Positions 54,301 to 61,585 of a stretch of 64,000 bases of DNA are shown here, in pieces. The DNA is from Ignavibacteria bacterium. Its GTDB lineage: Bacteria > Bacteroidota > Ignavibacteria > Kapaibacteriales > Kapaibacteriaceae. The DNA lies in the NCBI GenBank assembly GCA_016873895.1, contig VGVV01000009.1:1-64000 (forward strand). The letters are read 5' to 3'. A program made the position numbers and the translations under genes. The notes under the pieces are model-generated. The model was not told the DNA's origin, did not search any database, and saw only the letters and a program-made list of their open reading frames with translations. The first letter of the stretch is position 1. Every line of letters begins with the position of its first letter.

Positions 54301-55844
54301 GTCCTTCACTGTTATACCAATGGCGCCGCAACGGCACGAACATCGCAGGTGCCACTTCGGCTACCTACACGTTTGATGCCATCAACAGCTCAGCAGCAGG
54401 TACGTATACGTGTACGATTACGCCTGCAAATGGTCTGCCGGCAAGCACGAAGCCCACGGTGTTAACACTCTTTACACGCACACGCATAACACGCGAGCCA
54501 CGCGTGTTGACGCAGATTGATGCTGGATTGACGGTTGACCTTGACTTTGAAGCCACGACAACGGCAGGGGAAACACTGCAGTGGTTTAGGGCTGGTCAGC
54601 CCCTTGCCAACAGCGCTAAGTATGCTGGCGTTACAACGAACAAACTCACCATACGGAACGTGACGTTCGCAGATACATCCGGACGCTTCTACTGCACAGT
54701 TGTAGGGGGCTGCAGTAACGTGCGCACTCGTGATGCACGAGTATATATCCCACGGATCCAGTTCACTGAGCAACCTGCAGATACAACAGTATGTCCCGGT
54801 GATACGATTGTCTTGACCTCGCGCGCATCTTCCAGCGGTGGCGATGTGGGAGTACAGTACAAGTGGCGACTTGCCAATGGTACAGTGCTCAATGACGGTG
54901 CAAGATTCAGCGGTACATCTAGTCCAACGTTGCGCATTGCCAAGGCAACAGCGGCAGATGCTCAGGAGTATATCTGTGTTGCGACAGGATTCCCGTCAAA
55001 TGACAACCTTTTCTCACGCAACGTGAACGTTACTGTCCGCCCTATGCCGACAATTCTTCGTCAGCCCCTTGCTCCTAACGGCACGAGTACGGACGTATTG
55101 TGCGAAGGCACGTTCTTCCAGTTTAGTGTTGCTGCCTCTGGTTCAACAGCACTTCGTTACCAATGGCTTCGTGATGGATCGCCAATTGCACTTGCAACAG
55201 CAAACACCTATGCGACGACAAAGCCTGGCAAGTATGCTGTGCGTGTGACGGGTGACTGCGGTCAGACCACAACATCTGACGTTGTGACGATTTCCAGCGC
55301 GGCCAAGCCGCTCTTCACATTACAGCCCGTGCCGAGCCTTCGAGTCAAGGAAGGCGAACCGATCAAGTTACAAGTGCAGGCAAGTGGCACGCCTGCACTC
55401 ACGTATCAATGGGCGCGTAATGGTAAGGACATTCCAGGTGCAACTCTGCCAACACTTACTGTCGCAGCATCTGCACTGAATGATGCTGGTAAGTACGTGT
55501 GCGTTGTGAAGAACGAGTGCGGACTCGACGTGTCCTACGTCTCTGATGTGACAGTCTACAAAAACGAGCCAGTATCAGTGGATGAAGAGTCATCTGTACC
55601 TGTTCTGAGTCTCTATCCTAACCCTACGTCCCAGACAGTCACGATTGCTGTTGGCGCGTCGACAAGAATCGATAGAGTTGAAATCGCGAACGCAGCGGGT
55701 GCTGTTGTTATCTCACGCAATGCAGACAACACAGTGGTCTCAGCAATGAACATTGATGTTGCCCCACTTGCGAGTGGAGTGTATACAGTGACGGTGGTCT
55801 CGTCCGGACATCGCACGTCTACCATGCTTGTGATCACACGATAA
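51348..55844 (+). CDS. Multidomain secreted protein: choice-of-anchor I, phytase-esterase-like, five Ig domains, T9SS-type sorting domain
   Basis: From ATG 51348 (MRRISVLCVVLSICLLPTQL) 1498 residues; the open frame to 51213 lies under the divergent lipoprotein. GAGGTAG precedes the ATG. A signal peptide is followed by a propeller of the choice-of-anchor I type (NEGEPENNYTVDPEGSVSII). An esterase-like-activity-of-phytase region (DLEGIVVDNAGTWWMVDEYR) is inserted, and the propeller resumes (ATANEGDAREW; SNFNAGHTTNSMDDRSDNKG). About 960-1405 are five Ig-like domains, each with a Y-x-W or L-x-W core and a G-x-Y/F-x-C strand (for example SAAGTYTCTI and DAGKYVCVVKN). The last 75 residues (LSLYPNPTSQTVTIAV and VAPLASGVYTVTVVSSG) are a classic type A sorting domain. 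Likely surface-attached. Confidence 0.9.
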   Translation: MRRISVLCVVLSICLLPTQLFSQTPTQGNILQLLSRHTQRPATFDQGSAEVVTYDSASRIAILSDAFVNKLTFVSIANPTQPTLVRDVALTPFGGKVNSVAVKNGLVAVALEDAVLKSNPGKVVFLDMTGNLRSQVTVGALPDMLAFTPNGQRVIVCNEGEPENNYTVDPEGSVSIINVTNPTSPTVQTVTFTSLNGRQDSLRALGVRIYGFRDSLGTKIFSSVAQDLEPEYAAISADGATAYVTLQENNAIAVIDINNAALLRVMPLGWKDYSRGLPRSTNYTWSNRPVLGTTPAGQQILMGGFSGLWFDGYGADTTKLRFLTHPDRGPNGEPIVIRGLTRRPFALPDYQAEVIRIELDKTTGAFTVLNRIKLTRADGTTPITGLPNLQAGAPGTAYTDELPVDLFGNDIPNDPFGADLEGIVVDNAGTWWMVDEYRPAIYNFSNTGKLIDRYIPAGTAASVGAAAGTYGNELLPAVYAQRRANRGFEACAIEGDILYSFIQSPIDNPDNTTDAASKASTFCRIIAMNVVTKQIVGEYLYPMFEKAGSCDKIGDAVSLGGGKFFVVERDDATGLRARKYVFEINLKGATNLAVVTPTLPAGKTLEQCTFAELTVAGVKPVVKKKSVYLPGVGYGAVDKVEGIARINATTFAVINDNDFGVGGSLLPSPPNGSITVSQNDPILGLITFDRPNGLDPSDRDNAAGSGAAIKIGNWPVYGMYQPDAITAVTIGGQTYLATANEGDAREWGTFVEEIRAGSSGFPIDATLLSSFPSLKTNPQLGRLSVVTNMGELDGDGIFDEIYTLGGRGFTLWNADGNLIWDSGNELETRTAAFYPSNFNAGHTTNSMDDRSDNKGPEPEAITSTVINDSTYVMVGNERIGGVFMYNISNVTAPSYSDYFNARNFTVTPSLANVDNGTVGDLGPEVICHIPSTASPNSTDLLLVGNEISGTMSVMQMKTVRILTQPATALTQCIGDRITLSVVAQGPSLLYQWRRNGTNIAGATSATYTFDAINSSAAGTYTCTITPANGLPASTKPTVLTLFTRTRITREPRVLTQIDAGLTVDLDFEATTTAGETLQWFRAGQPLANSAKYAGVTTNKLTIRNVTFADTSGRFYCTVVGGCSNVRTRDARVYIPRIQFTEQPADTTVCPGDTIVLTSRASSSGGDVGVQYKWRLANGTVLNDGARFSGTSSPTLRIAKATAADAQEYICVATGFPSNDNLFSRNVNVTVRPMPTILRQPLAPNGTSTDVLCEGTFFQFSVAASGSTALRYQWLRDGSPIALATANTYATTKPGKYAVRVTGDCGQTTTSDVVTISSAAKPLFTLQPVPSLRVKEGEPIKLQVQASGTPALTYQWARNGKDIPGATLPTLTVAASALNDAGKYVCVVKNECGLDVSYVSDVTVYKNEPVSVDEESSVPVLSLYPNPTSQTVTIAVGASTRIDRVEIANAAGAVVISRNADNTVVSAMNIDVAPLASGVYTVTVVSSGHRTSTMLVITR

Positions 55845-55871
55845 CGAAGAACGAAAAGTTATTCACACCTC

Positions 55872-55908
55872 AACGGCACGAGCAACAGCTCGTGCCGTTG
55901 TCGTTTTT
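55872..55908 (+). terminator. Rho-independent terminator after the multidomain secreted protein
   Basis: A perfect 11-bp stem, AACGGCACGAG (55872-55882) with CTCGTGCCGTT (55889-55899), loop CAACAG, then GTCGTTTTT with five T at 55904-55908. Lies 28 bases after the TAA at 55844 and just before the pyrE promoter element. Confidence 0.88.
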
Positions 55909-55916
55909 ACTCGCAG

Positions 55917-55924
55917 TAGATTTG
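55917..55924 (+). promoter_or_regulatory. pyrE: -7 element (TAGATTTG) abutting pyrE
   Basis: TAGATTTG fits TAnnTTTG and is followed after four bases (CCCC) by the pyrE ATG at 55929. There is no room for a ribosome-binding site downstream of a transcript start, so a leaderless mRNA is likely. Confidence 0.55.
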
Positions 55925-55928
55925 CCCC

Positions 55929-56453
55929 ATGACAAAGCACGACCTAACACAAACTATTTACGACGTTGCCCACTTGACGGGAGAGTTCAAGCTGCATAGT
56001 GGAATTACGAGCAACGAATATTTCGACAAGTATCAATTCGAGAGCGATCCGAAGCTGCTCAGAGCAATTGCTCAGCACATGGCACCAATGGTGCCCGAGG
56101 GTACGGAGTACCTCGCTGGACTCGAGATGGGCGGCCTTGCCATAGCAACTGCGCTGTCGCTTGAGACCGGCATACCGGCTGTTTTTGTGCGTAAGAAAGC
56201 CAAAGACTATGGCACATGTAAGCTTGCAGAGGGTCCGCCTATTGAAGGGAAGAAACTCCTCATCGTAGAGGACGTCATAACCTCTGGTGGACAGGTCATC
56301 ATCTCTGGCAACGACCTAAAATCTATCGGAGCTATCGTGAGCCAAGTTGTCTGTGTAATTGATCGCGAGCAGGGCGGGCGCGGCAAGCTTGAAGAAGCCG
56401 GCTACGAGTTAACATCATTGTTTACAATGTCAGAACTCAAGGTCGGACGATGA
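55929..56453 (+). CDS. pyrE: Orotate phosphoribosyltransferase
   Basis: 174 residues, MTKHDLTQTIYDVAHLTGEF. The OPRTase start is typical: FKLHSGITSNEYFDKYQFES. The Lys-rich flexible loop appears as FVRKKAKDYGTCKLAEG, and the PRPP-binding motif is LLIVEDVITSGGQVI. It forms OMP from orotate and PRPP in pyrimidine synthesis. The size is at the short end for the family but all motifs are present. Overlaps xth by ATGA (56450-56453). Confidence 0.95.
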   Translation: MTKHDLTQTIYDVAHLTGEFKLHSGITSNEYFDKYQFESDPKLLRAIAQHMAPMVPEGTEYLAGLEMGGLAIATALSLETGIPAVFVRKKAKDYGTCKLAEGPPIEGKKLLIVEDVITSGGQVIISGNDLKSIGAIVSQVVCVIDREQGGRGKLEEAGYELTSLFTMSELKVGR

Positions 56454-57217
56454 AGCTCATCAGTTGGAACGTGAACGGCATCCGTGCTGTGATGAAGAAG
56501 GGCTTTCTTGATTGGGTAGACGAGGTCAAGGCAGATATTATCTGCCTCCAAGAAACCAAAGCCGACGAAGGCAAGATCCCCACTGAGGTCAAGGAACACG
56601 GCTATCACACGTACTGGCACTCATGCACGCGCAAGAGCGGCTATTCGGGCGTTGGAGTGCTCAGCCGCACGGAGCCTCTTTCTGTGAACCAACATCTCGG
56701 CATCCAAGAATTCGACGAAGAGGGGCGCATTCTCGAGCTCGACTATGGCTCCTTCGTACTCTACAACGTCTACTTCCCAAACGGCTCCACCGGCAACTCG
56801 CGTGTGCCATATAAGCTCAAGTTCTACGACGCGCTCCTTGCACGCTGCAAAGAGCAGCAGGCAGGGGGCAAGCACATCGTAATCTGTGGCGACTACAACA
56901 TCGCACACCATCCCATTGATCTGGCGCGTCCCAAAGAAAACGAATCCAACACCGGATTTCTTCCTGAAGAACGTGCGGTGCTCGACTCTATGAGCACCGA
57001 TGGATGGCTTGATACATTTCGTGAGTTCCATTCTGACGAGCCCGACAACTACACCTACTGGGACTACTTCACGCGCGCACGCGACCGCAATGTTGGCTGG
57101 CGCATCGACTACTTCTGGATCACTCCAGGACTGCGCCCATCGCTGAAAAACGCTTTCATCCTTCCCGACGTCATGGGCTCCGACCATTGTCCGGTAGGGA
57201 TCGTGTTGAATACGTAG
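56450..57217 (+). CDS. xth: Exodeoxyribonuclease III (AP endonuclease, Xth family)
   Basis: 255 residues. MKLISWNVNGIRAVMKKGFL with the metal-binding Asn. LQETKADEGKIP contains the catalytic Glu. GYSGVGVLSR, YFPNGSTGN, VICGDYNIAHHPIDLARP (catalytic Asp and Asn), GWRIDYFWIT and GSDHCPVGIVL (catalytic His) follow. The complete set of Exo III/APE1-type residues is present and the length is standard. It repairs abasic sites. The TAG stop is immediately followed by the palindromic repeat element. Confidence 0.96.
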   Translation: MKLISWNVNGIRAVMKKGFLDWVDEVKADIICLQETKADEGKIPTEVKEHGYHTYWHSCTRKSGYSGVGVLSRTEPLSVNQHLGIQEFDEEGRILELDYGSFVLYNVYFPNGSTGNSRVPYKLKFYDALLARCKEQQAGGKHIVICGDYNIAHHPIDLARPKENESNTGFLPEERAVLDSMSTDGWLDTFREFHSDEPDNYTYWDYFTRARDRNVGWRIDYFWITPGLRPSLKNAFILPDVMGSDHCPVGIVLNT

Positions 57218-57402
57218 GGGCGAGCCGGTGGCTCGCCCAAAAAAGGACGGTAGGGACGAGAGGGACAGGAGCGACAGGTACTCATGTGTGCGAGGGTACG
57301 CAGGGTACGAGGGGTACGAACGTCATGCTCGCCCCGCATTCGCGAGGTGTTCTTTCGCGGGAAAGACGATCTGCCCTTTTCGGGCGAGCCATCGGCTCGC
57401 CC
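57218..57402. repeat. 185-bp REP-doublet/MITE-like element bounded by inverted hairpins
   Basis: Hairpin 1: GGGCGAGCC (57218-57226), loop GGT, GGCTCGCCC (57230-57238), then A6GG. Hairpin 2: GGGCGAGCC (57382-57390), loop ATC, GGCTCGCCC (57394-57402), preceded by CCCTTTT. Read on the opposite strand, hairpin 2 is GGGCGAGCCGATGGCTCGCC followed by C, G and A4GGG. The two ends are therefore imperfect inverted copies of a ~30-base unit. Between them are short repeats of GGTACG and several GAGGGA/GGGACG-type purine runs. No reading frame of note. The element starts on the base after the xth stop and ends on the base before the DoxX-like stop, filling the convergent intergenic space exactly. Because the A-run follows hairpin 1 and the T-run precedes hairpin 2, these do not have the geometry of normal terminators. 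Confidence 0.75.
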
Positions 57403-57825
57403 TTACAGCGTCGTCTTACACTTCTCCCACTTCACATACAGCGCGGCGCCGGCGGCCAGGAACACGAGGTTCTTGATGATGTACTGTCCGGCAAGGGAGA
57501 GGCCAAAGGGAATGCGGATGCAGGATTGCTCGGGGAGCATGAATAGGGGTGACAGCGTGCCGCCCATGTGTACGATGAACATGAGCATTGTGAGTGTTGT
57601 TAGGCGCGGGAAAAGGAAGCAGAGTCCGATGATGACTTCCCAGATGCCGAGATAGTAACTAACGTTAGGAATGTGTGTCCAGAGGAGCGTTGCATCAACG
57701 AGCTCTTCTGCAGGACTCATGTGCGCAATCTTGAGAGCTCCAAACCAGCCAATGACGATCGCAAAAGCAATGCGTAGCATCCACTCGTAGTAACGATCAA
57801 GAAATGCTACAAAGCCACTCTTCAT
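57403..57825 (-). CDS. DoxX/YkgB-like (DUF417-like) membrane protein
   Basis: From ATG 57825 (MKSGFVAFLDRYYEWMLRIA) 140 residues; an Arg/Ser-rich frame extending to 57927 lies inside the LolA-like gene and is rejected. Four TM segments (about 14-32, 62-80, 85-102, 118-136). IGWFGALKIAHMSPAEELVD resembles the W-F-G-x-L-K-x-x-x-x-E-A segment of YkgB/DUF417 proteins within the DoxX-like superfamily. Role unknown. It is four bases downstream of the LolA-like gene. Confidence 0.75.
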   Translation of the reverse strand: MKSGFVAFLDRYYEWMLRIAFAIVIGWFGALKIAHMSPAEELVDATLLWTHIPNVSYYLGIWEVIIGLCFLFPRLTTLTMLMFIVHMGGTLSPLFMLPEQSCIRIPFGLSLAGQYIIKNLVFLAAGAALYVKWEKCKTTL

Positions 57826-57829
57826 GGTA

Positions 57830-58492
57830 TCAGAAGCTGTACTTCGTGTACCAGATCTGGACGCTTGCCTTGGTCTTGCCGTCCTTGGATGTCTGCTTCT
57901 TCGGCGTTGACTGTTCGTCGAAATCACCGGTGATGGAGCGAGGAATCTCGAAGTTTGGAACCTCCATCATCAACTTGATGTAACTCGGCAGGCAATACGC
58001 AGCAGCCTTCGGGTTGTCGTAGGAGAGCTCTGCAGTTACAGACCCACCTGCCTTGGTGGTCGATGTTACTTTGCGCGCGAGCAATGCGGCTTCGTCAATC
58101 CACAGGGTTGCTACAACAATGTTTGACGACTCATCAGCTGGCAGGACTTTTACCTTACGAAGTGGTTTGCCGGCTATGTTCTCGGTACCCATGTCTACGG
58201 CTGCAAAGCCCCCTTGAAGAATATTCAAGGCATTCAGTTCCGGACCCTGCTTGGGAAGCATGGCAAAGCTCTTTGATTCGATCTTGGTTGTATTAGGTGC
58301 TTTGAACGTGAGCTTCGCATCGGCATCAGGCACCTTCATAAAGGGGATGTCCACCTTGAGCTTGAGGTCTGCCGTGTATTTCTTGACAGACTGCATGCGC
58401 TTCTTCATTGCCTCGAGCAGCGAGTTGGCGTCCGTGGCAGCATGCACGCAGATCGCGGCTGTTAGAAATGCGAGTGCGATCACGCGAATCAT
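57830..58492 (-). CDS. LolA-like outer-membrane lipoprotein-sorting family protein
   Basis: From ATG 58492 (MIRVIALAFLTAAICVHAAT) 220 residues. Signal peptide, then ANSLLEAMKKRMQSVKKYTA, a first helix followed by strands DLKLKVDIPFMKV, AKLTFKAPNTTKIESKSFAM, VATLWIDEAALLARKVTSTT, and a late IPRSITGDFDEQS. This half-barrel pattern is that of LolA/LolB-like and DUF4292-like lipoprotein carriers. No clear catalytic residues. It overlaps the ABC permease stop by ATGA (58489-58492), so it may work with that transporter. Confidence 0.7.
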   Translation of the reverse strand: MIRVIALAFLTAAICVHAATDANSLLEAMKKRMQSVKKYTADLKLKVDIPFMKVPDADAKLTFKAPNTTKIESKSFAMLPKQGPELNALNILQGGFAAVDMGTENIAGKPLRKVKVLPADESSNIVVATLWIDEAALLARKVTSTTKAGGSVTAELSYDNPKAAAYCLPSYIKLMMEVPNFEIPRSITGDFDEQSTPKKQTSKDGKTKASVQIWYTKYSF

Positions 58493-59328
58493 GTCAGGAT
58501 ATCCTTTCGGCGGATAACAACATGCGTTGCTACAAAGCAACCAATAATGTGCAGGAGAAGTACCGAGAATGATGTCGTTACACGCTGCCAGTTGATCGGA
58601 TCGTCAAAGAACAGCTTCCAGGCATTCATGTGCGTGGTAAAAAACAGCGGTCGAAGGTAATCGAACAGCGGAATGTCGATGGCCGAGATGATGGTCATCA
58701 CGATAATCAGTGCCATCGTTGTCATGATGGGGCCGATGGCATTCTCAACCAGCGCAGAGCATAGAAACGCAATGCTGGCAACGGTGATCATACCAAGAGC
58801 TGCCCATGCATAGGCAAAGCCGAAGCGCCATAGCAAGTCATCCACGGTGATCACGGTAATCTTCTGTCGAATCACGAGTAAGTCGCCCGTACCCATAATC
58901 GATGTACCTAAGCCAAGAGACAATGCAGCCATGCATGCCACAAGTAGGATCGTATACGTGAGTGCCGCCATGTACTTGGCGTTCACCATCGTAGCACGCG
59001 ATAGGGGGCGAGTAAGCAATACACGGTAGGTTCCGGCAGCGGCTTCGCCGGCAAGAACTTCTCCGGCAACAAGCGTGATCAGAAATGGTACGTGCACATA
59101 GAGCGAGCTTAGTATGATGAATGCTACTGCATAGCCGTTCATCAGGTTGCCATTGATATCAAAGTTCTGTGAAAGGCTTTGTGTGGCAAAGTTTAAGAAC
59201 TTGCCGCCCTCGACGCTCATAGCGATCACAATCACAGGGATCAGGAAGGCCAGAGCCATAATGCCGATAAAGGTTCTCCATTTCGAGAACACCTTCGACA
59301 TCTCCACGCGATAGGCGGTTAGGATCAT
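58489..59328 (-). CDS. ABC-2 type transporter permease
   Basis: 279 residues with about six TM helices. MILTAYRVEMSKVFSKWRTF has a cytoplasmic N-terminal helix with the 'E..K.f.k.rt' pattern. AGEVLAGEAAAGTYRVLLTR carries the E-x-x-x-G-T-x-R-x-L-L-T-x-P region that contacts the ATPase, and PLSRATMVNAKYMAA follows. The type is NatB/YtrF/GldF-like. Overlaps the ATPase gene by ATGA (59325-59328). Substrate unknown. Confidence 0.9.
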   Translation of the reverse strand: MILTAYRVEMSKVFSKWRTFIGIMALAFLIPVIVIAMSVEGGKFLNFATQSLSQNFDINGNLMNGYAVAFIILSSLYVHVPFLITLVAGEVLAGEAAAGTYRVLLTRPLSRATMVNAKYMAALTYTILLVACMAALSLGLGTSIMGTGDLLVIRQKITVITVDDLLWRFGFAYAWAALGMITVASIAFLCSALVENAIGPIMTTMALIIVMTIISAIDIPLFDYLRPLFFTTHMNAWKLFFDDPINWQRVTTSFSVLLLHIIGCFVATHVVIRRKDILT

Positions 59329-60242
59329 GCACTCTCCCGTGTAAGCGAGATGAAGTATTCTTCGAGTGATCGCACGGGCGTTACCGCGCGCAAAGGAATA
59401 TCAGCAGTGGCTAGCACAGAGACCACCGAGGGAATGTCTTCTCGGTTGAGCATCATGATGATGTCTTGCTCAGTAGAAGATTGTATCCATTCACCAAATG
59501 GTGTAGAGCCAACAACCTCTACAGCACGCTGCACCTGCGTGGTTTCGATCGTTACCTTCAGGCGTCCGGCATTTAGTAGCTCCTGCACCGAACCTTCGAT
59601 AATGGTCTTGCCACGATTGATGATCACCATGCGGTTTGCGGTGAGCTCTACTTCGGACAGAATGTGCGACGACAAAAACACAGTTTTTTTATGGTCGCTG
59701 GCAAGCTCCAAAATCAAGTCGCGCATATGCACCATACCGTGCGGGTCGAGTCCAGTCGAGGGCTCATCGAGCACAATCAGATCAGGATTGTTTATCAGCG
59801 CTTGGGCAAGACCGAGGCGCTGCTTCATGCCATGGGAAAAGGTCTTAACCCTACTTTCGGCACGCTCGCCCAGGCCAACGATGCCCAAGACGCGGTTTAC
59901 GTTGGACTTCGACACATCGGCTCCGCTTAGCCTGCCGAGCAGTTCGAGGTTGCGTCGAGCAGAGAGGTAATTGTAAAAGTCAGGACGTTCCACAATGGCA
60001 CCAACCCGGCGCAGAATTCTGAAGCGATTTTCGTGAAGAGGCAAACCAAAGATCTTGATACTTCCAGCGGTTGGACGTATCAGAGTCATCATCATCCTGA
60101 TTGTTGTGCTCTTGCCAGCCCCGTTCGGACCCAAGAAGCCATAGATATCGCCCTGCTCAACGGTCAAATTGAGATCACGAACAGCCTGCAAACTGCCATA
60201 GTGCTTGGCAAGGTGTGATATCTCAATGATCGGAGCTGGCAT
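59325..60242 (-). CDS. ABC-2 type transporter ATPase
   Basis: 305 residues. Walker A GPNGAGKST (about 38-46), Q-loop VGAIVERPDFYNYLS, signature FSHGMKQRLGLAQAL (SHGMKQR form typical of BcrA/CcmA/GldA-like subunits), Walker B LIVLDEPSTGLDPHG, and H-loop FLSSHILSEVE. A C-terminal extension (about 215-305) is typical of this group. It acts with the permease encoded immediately downstream. Confidence 0.95.
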   Translation of the reverse strand: MPAPIIEISHLAKHYGSLQAVRDLNLTVEQGDIYGFLGPNGAGKSTTIRMMMTLIRPTAGSIKIFGLPLHENRFRILRRVGAIVERPDFYNYLSARRNLELLGRLSGADVSKSNVNRVLGIVGLGERAESRVKTFSHGMKQRLGLAQALINNPDLIVLDEPSTGLDPHGMVHMRDLILELASDHKKTVFLSSHILSEVELTANRMVIINRGKTIIEGSVQELLNAGRLKVTIETTQVQRAVEVVGSTPFGEWIQSSTEQDIIMMLNREDIPSVVSVLATADIPLRAVTPVRSLEEYFISLTRESA

Positions 60243-60248
60243 ATACGA

Positions 60249-61577
60249 TTAGAGCTGTGTTACGAACTGCTTGAAGGCACGTCCGCGCTCTTCAAAGTTC
60301 GCAAACATGTCAAATGACTTGCATGCAGGAGAGAACAACACAACCTCGTCTGCAACGGCGATATCCATTGCAGCGCGCACGGCTTCCTCAAGTGTGGCGG
60401 CCTTCACGCAGCGCTTGGTAGTGCACCAATGGTTAAAGATTGCGTCTGCTTCTTCGCCGATGCACACAATGGCTTTAACATTATCTGCAACTAAATCGTT
60501 CAGCGACACATAGTCGTTGTTGTCGCCACGTCCGCCAGCAATCCATACGATTGGACGATCGTAGCTGGAAAGAGCGTACCACGTTGCGTTGATGTTGGTT
60601 GCTTTGGAGTCGTTGATGAATCGCACGCCCTTAACGATGCGCGTGTTCTCGAGTCGGTGCTCAACACCGTTAAACGACATGAGTGAATCGCGGATGTCTT
60701 CGTTGCGGACTTCGAAAGCCCGCGCCGCGAGAGTGGCTGCCATGGAGTTTGCTGCGTTGTGTACTCCGGGCAATCCAAGACGACGCAATGACATGAGTGT
60801 CTCCTCTGAATGCTGCTTATCTCGGAGTATGATTTCACCCCCCCGGATGAATGCCCCTTCAACATCATGTTCTGTGCTGAAGAAGCGTACCATACTTCGA
60901 GCTACCGACGCTGCGTTTGCTGCATTTGCATCATCGGCATTCAAAATTACAACGTCATTCTCGTTTTGGTTGCGGACAATTTTCCACTTTGAATGCACGT
61001 AGTTGGAAAACGTGCCGTGATATGAAAGATGATCTGGTGTGATGTTCAAGATCATACTCACCGCCGGACGAAACGTTACAGTACTATCAAGTTGATAACT
61101 GCTACACTCTGTAACGATGATTGTGGCTTCCGATACATTCCCAACCAGACTGCTCAATGGCGTGCCGATGTTGCCTGCGGTAACAGCCTTTTTACCACAT
61201 CCCTGCAACACGTGTGCCGTAAGCGCGGTGGTTGTGGTCTTACCGTTTGTACCTGTGATCGCAACTATGGGATTGGTCAGAAACCTGCTGGCATATTCTA
61301 ATTCGCCGATAACCTCAATGCCTTGACGCTCTGCTTCAATGCGCACAGGATTGGTAGGGGGCACCCCAGGCGAGAGAATGATCAGGTCTGACTGTAGTGC
61401 TGCGTCGGTATGAGCACCAAACTCATGATCGATACCAAGCTCTTGAAGGTGCGCAATGCTCTGCAGGCTTGCCTCTTGGGTCTTTGCATCGCTGACAAAT
61501 ACTGTGTGGCCCTGACGCTGGGCAAGCTCTGCGGCCGCGAGCCCGCTTTTTGCCGCTCCGATGATAGTAACTCGCAT
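60249..61577 (-). CDS. murD: UDP-N-acetylmuramoylalanine--D-glutamate ligase (MurD)
   Basis: 442 residues. The N-terminal UDP-binding domain starts VTIIGAAKSGLAAAELAQR. LSPGVPPTNP precedes the ATP-binding P-loop AITGTNGKTTTTALTAH (about 109-125). TECSSYQLD and MILNITPDHLSYHGTFSNYV are Mur-ligase signatures, followed by GVEHRLENTRIVKGVRFIND and DSKATN. LFSPACKSFDMFANFEERG and RAFKQFV are MurD-specific at the C-terminus. It adds D-Glu to UDP-MurNAc-L-Ala. Seven bases separate it from the ABC ATPase downstream. Confidence 0.97.
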   Translation of the reverse strand: MRVTIIGAAKSGLAAAELAQRQGHTVFVSDAKTQEASLQSIAHLQELGIDHEFGAHTDAALQSDLIILSPGVPPTNPVRIEAERQGIEVIGELEYASRFLTNPIVAITGTNGKTTTTALTAHVLQGCGKKAVTAGNIGTPLSSLVGNVSEATIIVTECSSYQLDSTVTFRPAVSMILNITPDHLSYHGTFSNYVHSKWKIVRNQNENDVVILNADDANAANAASVARSMVRFFSTEHDVEGAFIRGGEIILRDKQHSEETLMSLRRLGLPGVHNAANSMAATLAARAFEVRNEDIRDSLMSFNGVEHRLENTRIVKGVRFINDSKATNINATWYALSSYDRPIVWIAGGRGDNNDYVSLNDLVADNVKAIVCIGEEADAIFNHWCTTKRCVKAATLEEAVRAAMDIAVADEVVLFSPACKSFDMFANFEERGRAFKQFVTQL

Positions 61578-61585
61578 GCGCGAAA

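Noticed and set aside
57218-57238. Hairpin after xth as a Rho-independent terminator
   Set aside because: It is followed by A6, not a T-run, and has an inverted partner 150 bases away, which fits a repeat element better.
57826-57927. N-terminal extension of the DoxX-like protein
   Set aside because: Arg/Ser-rich, lies inside the LolA-like gene, and the membrane protein begins naturally at ATG 57825.
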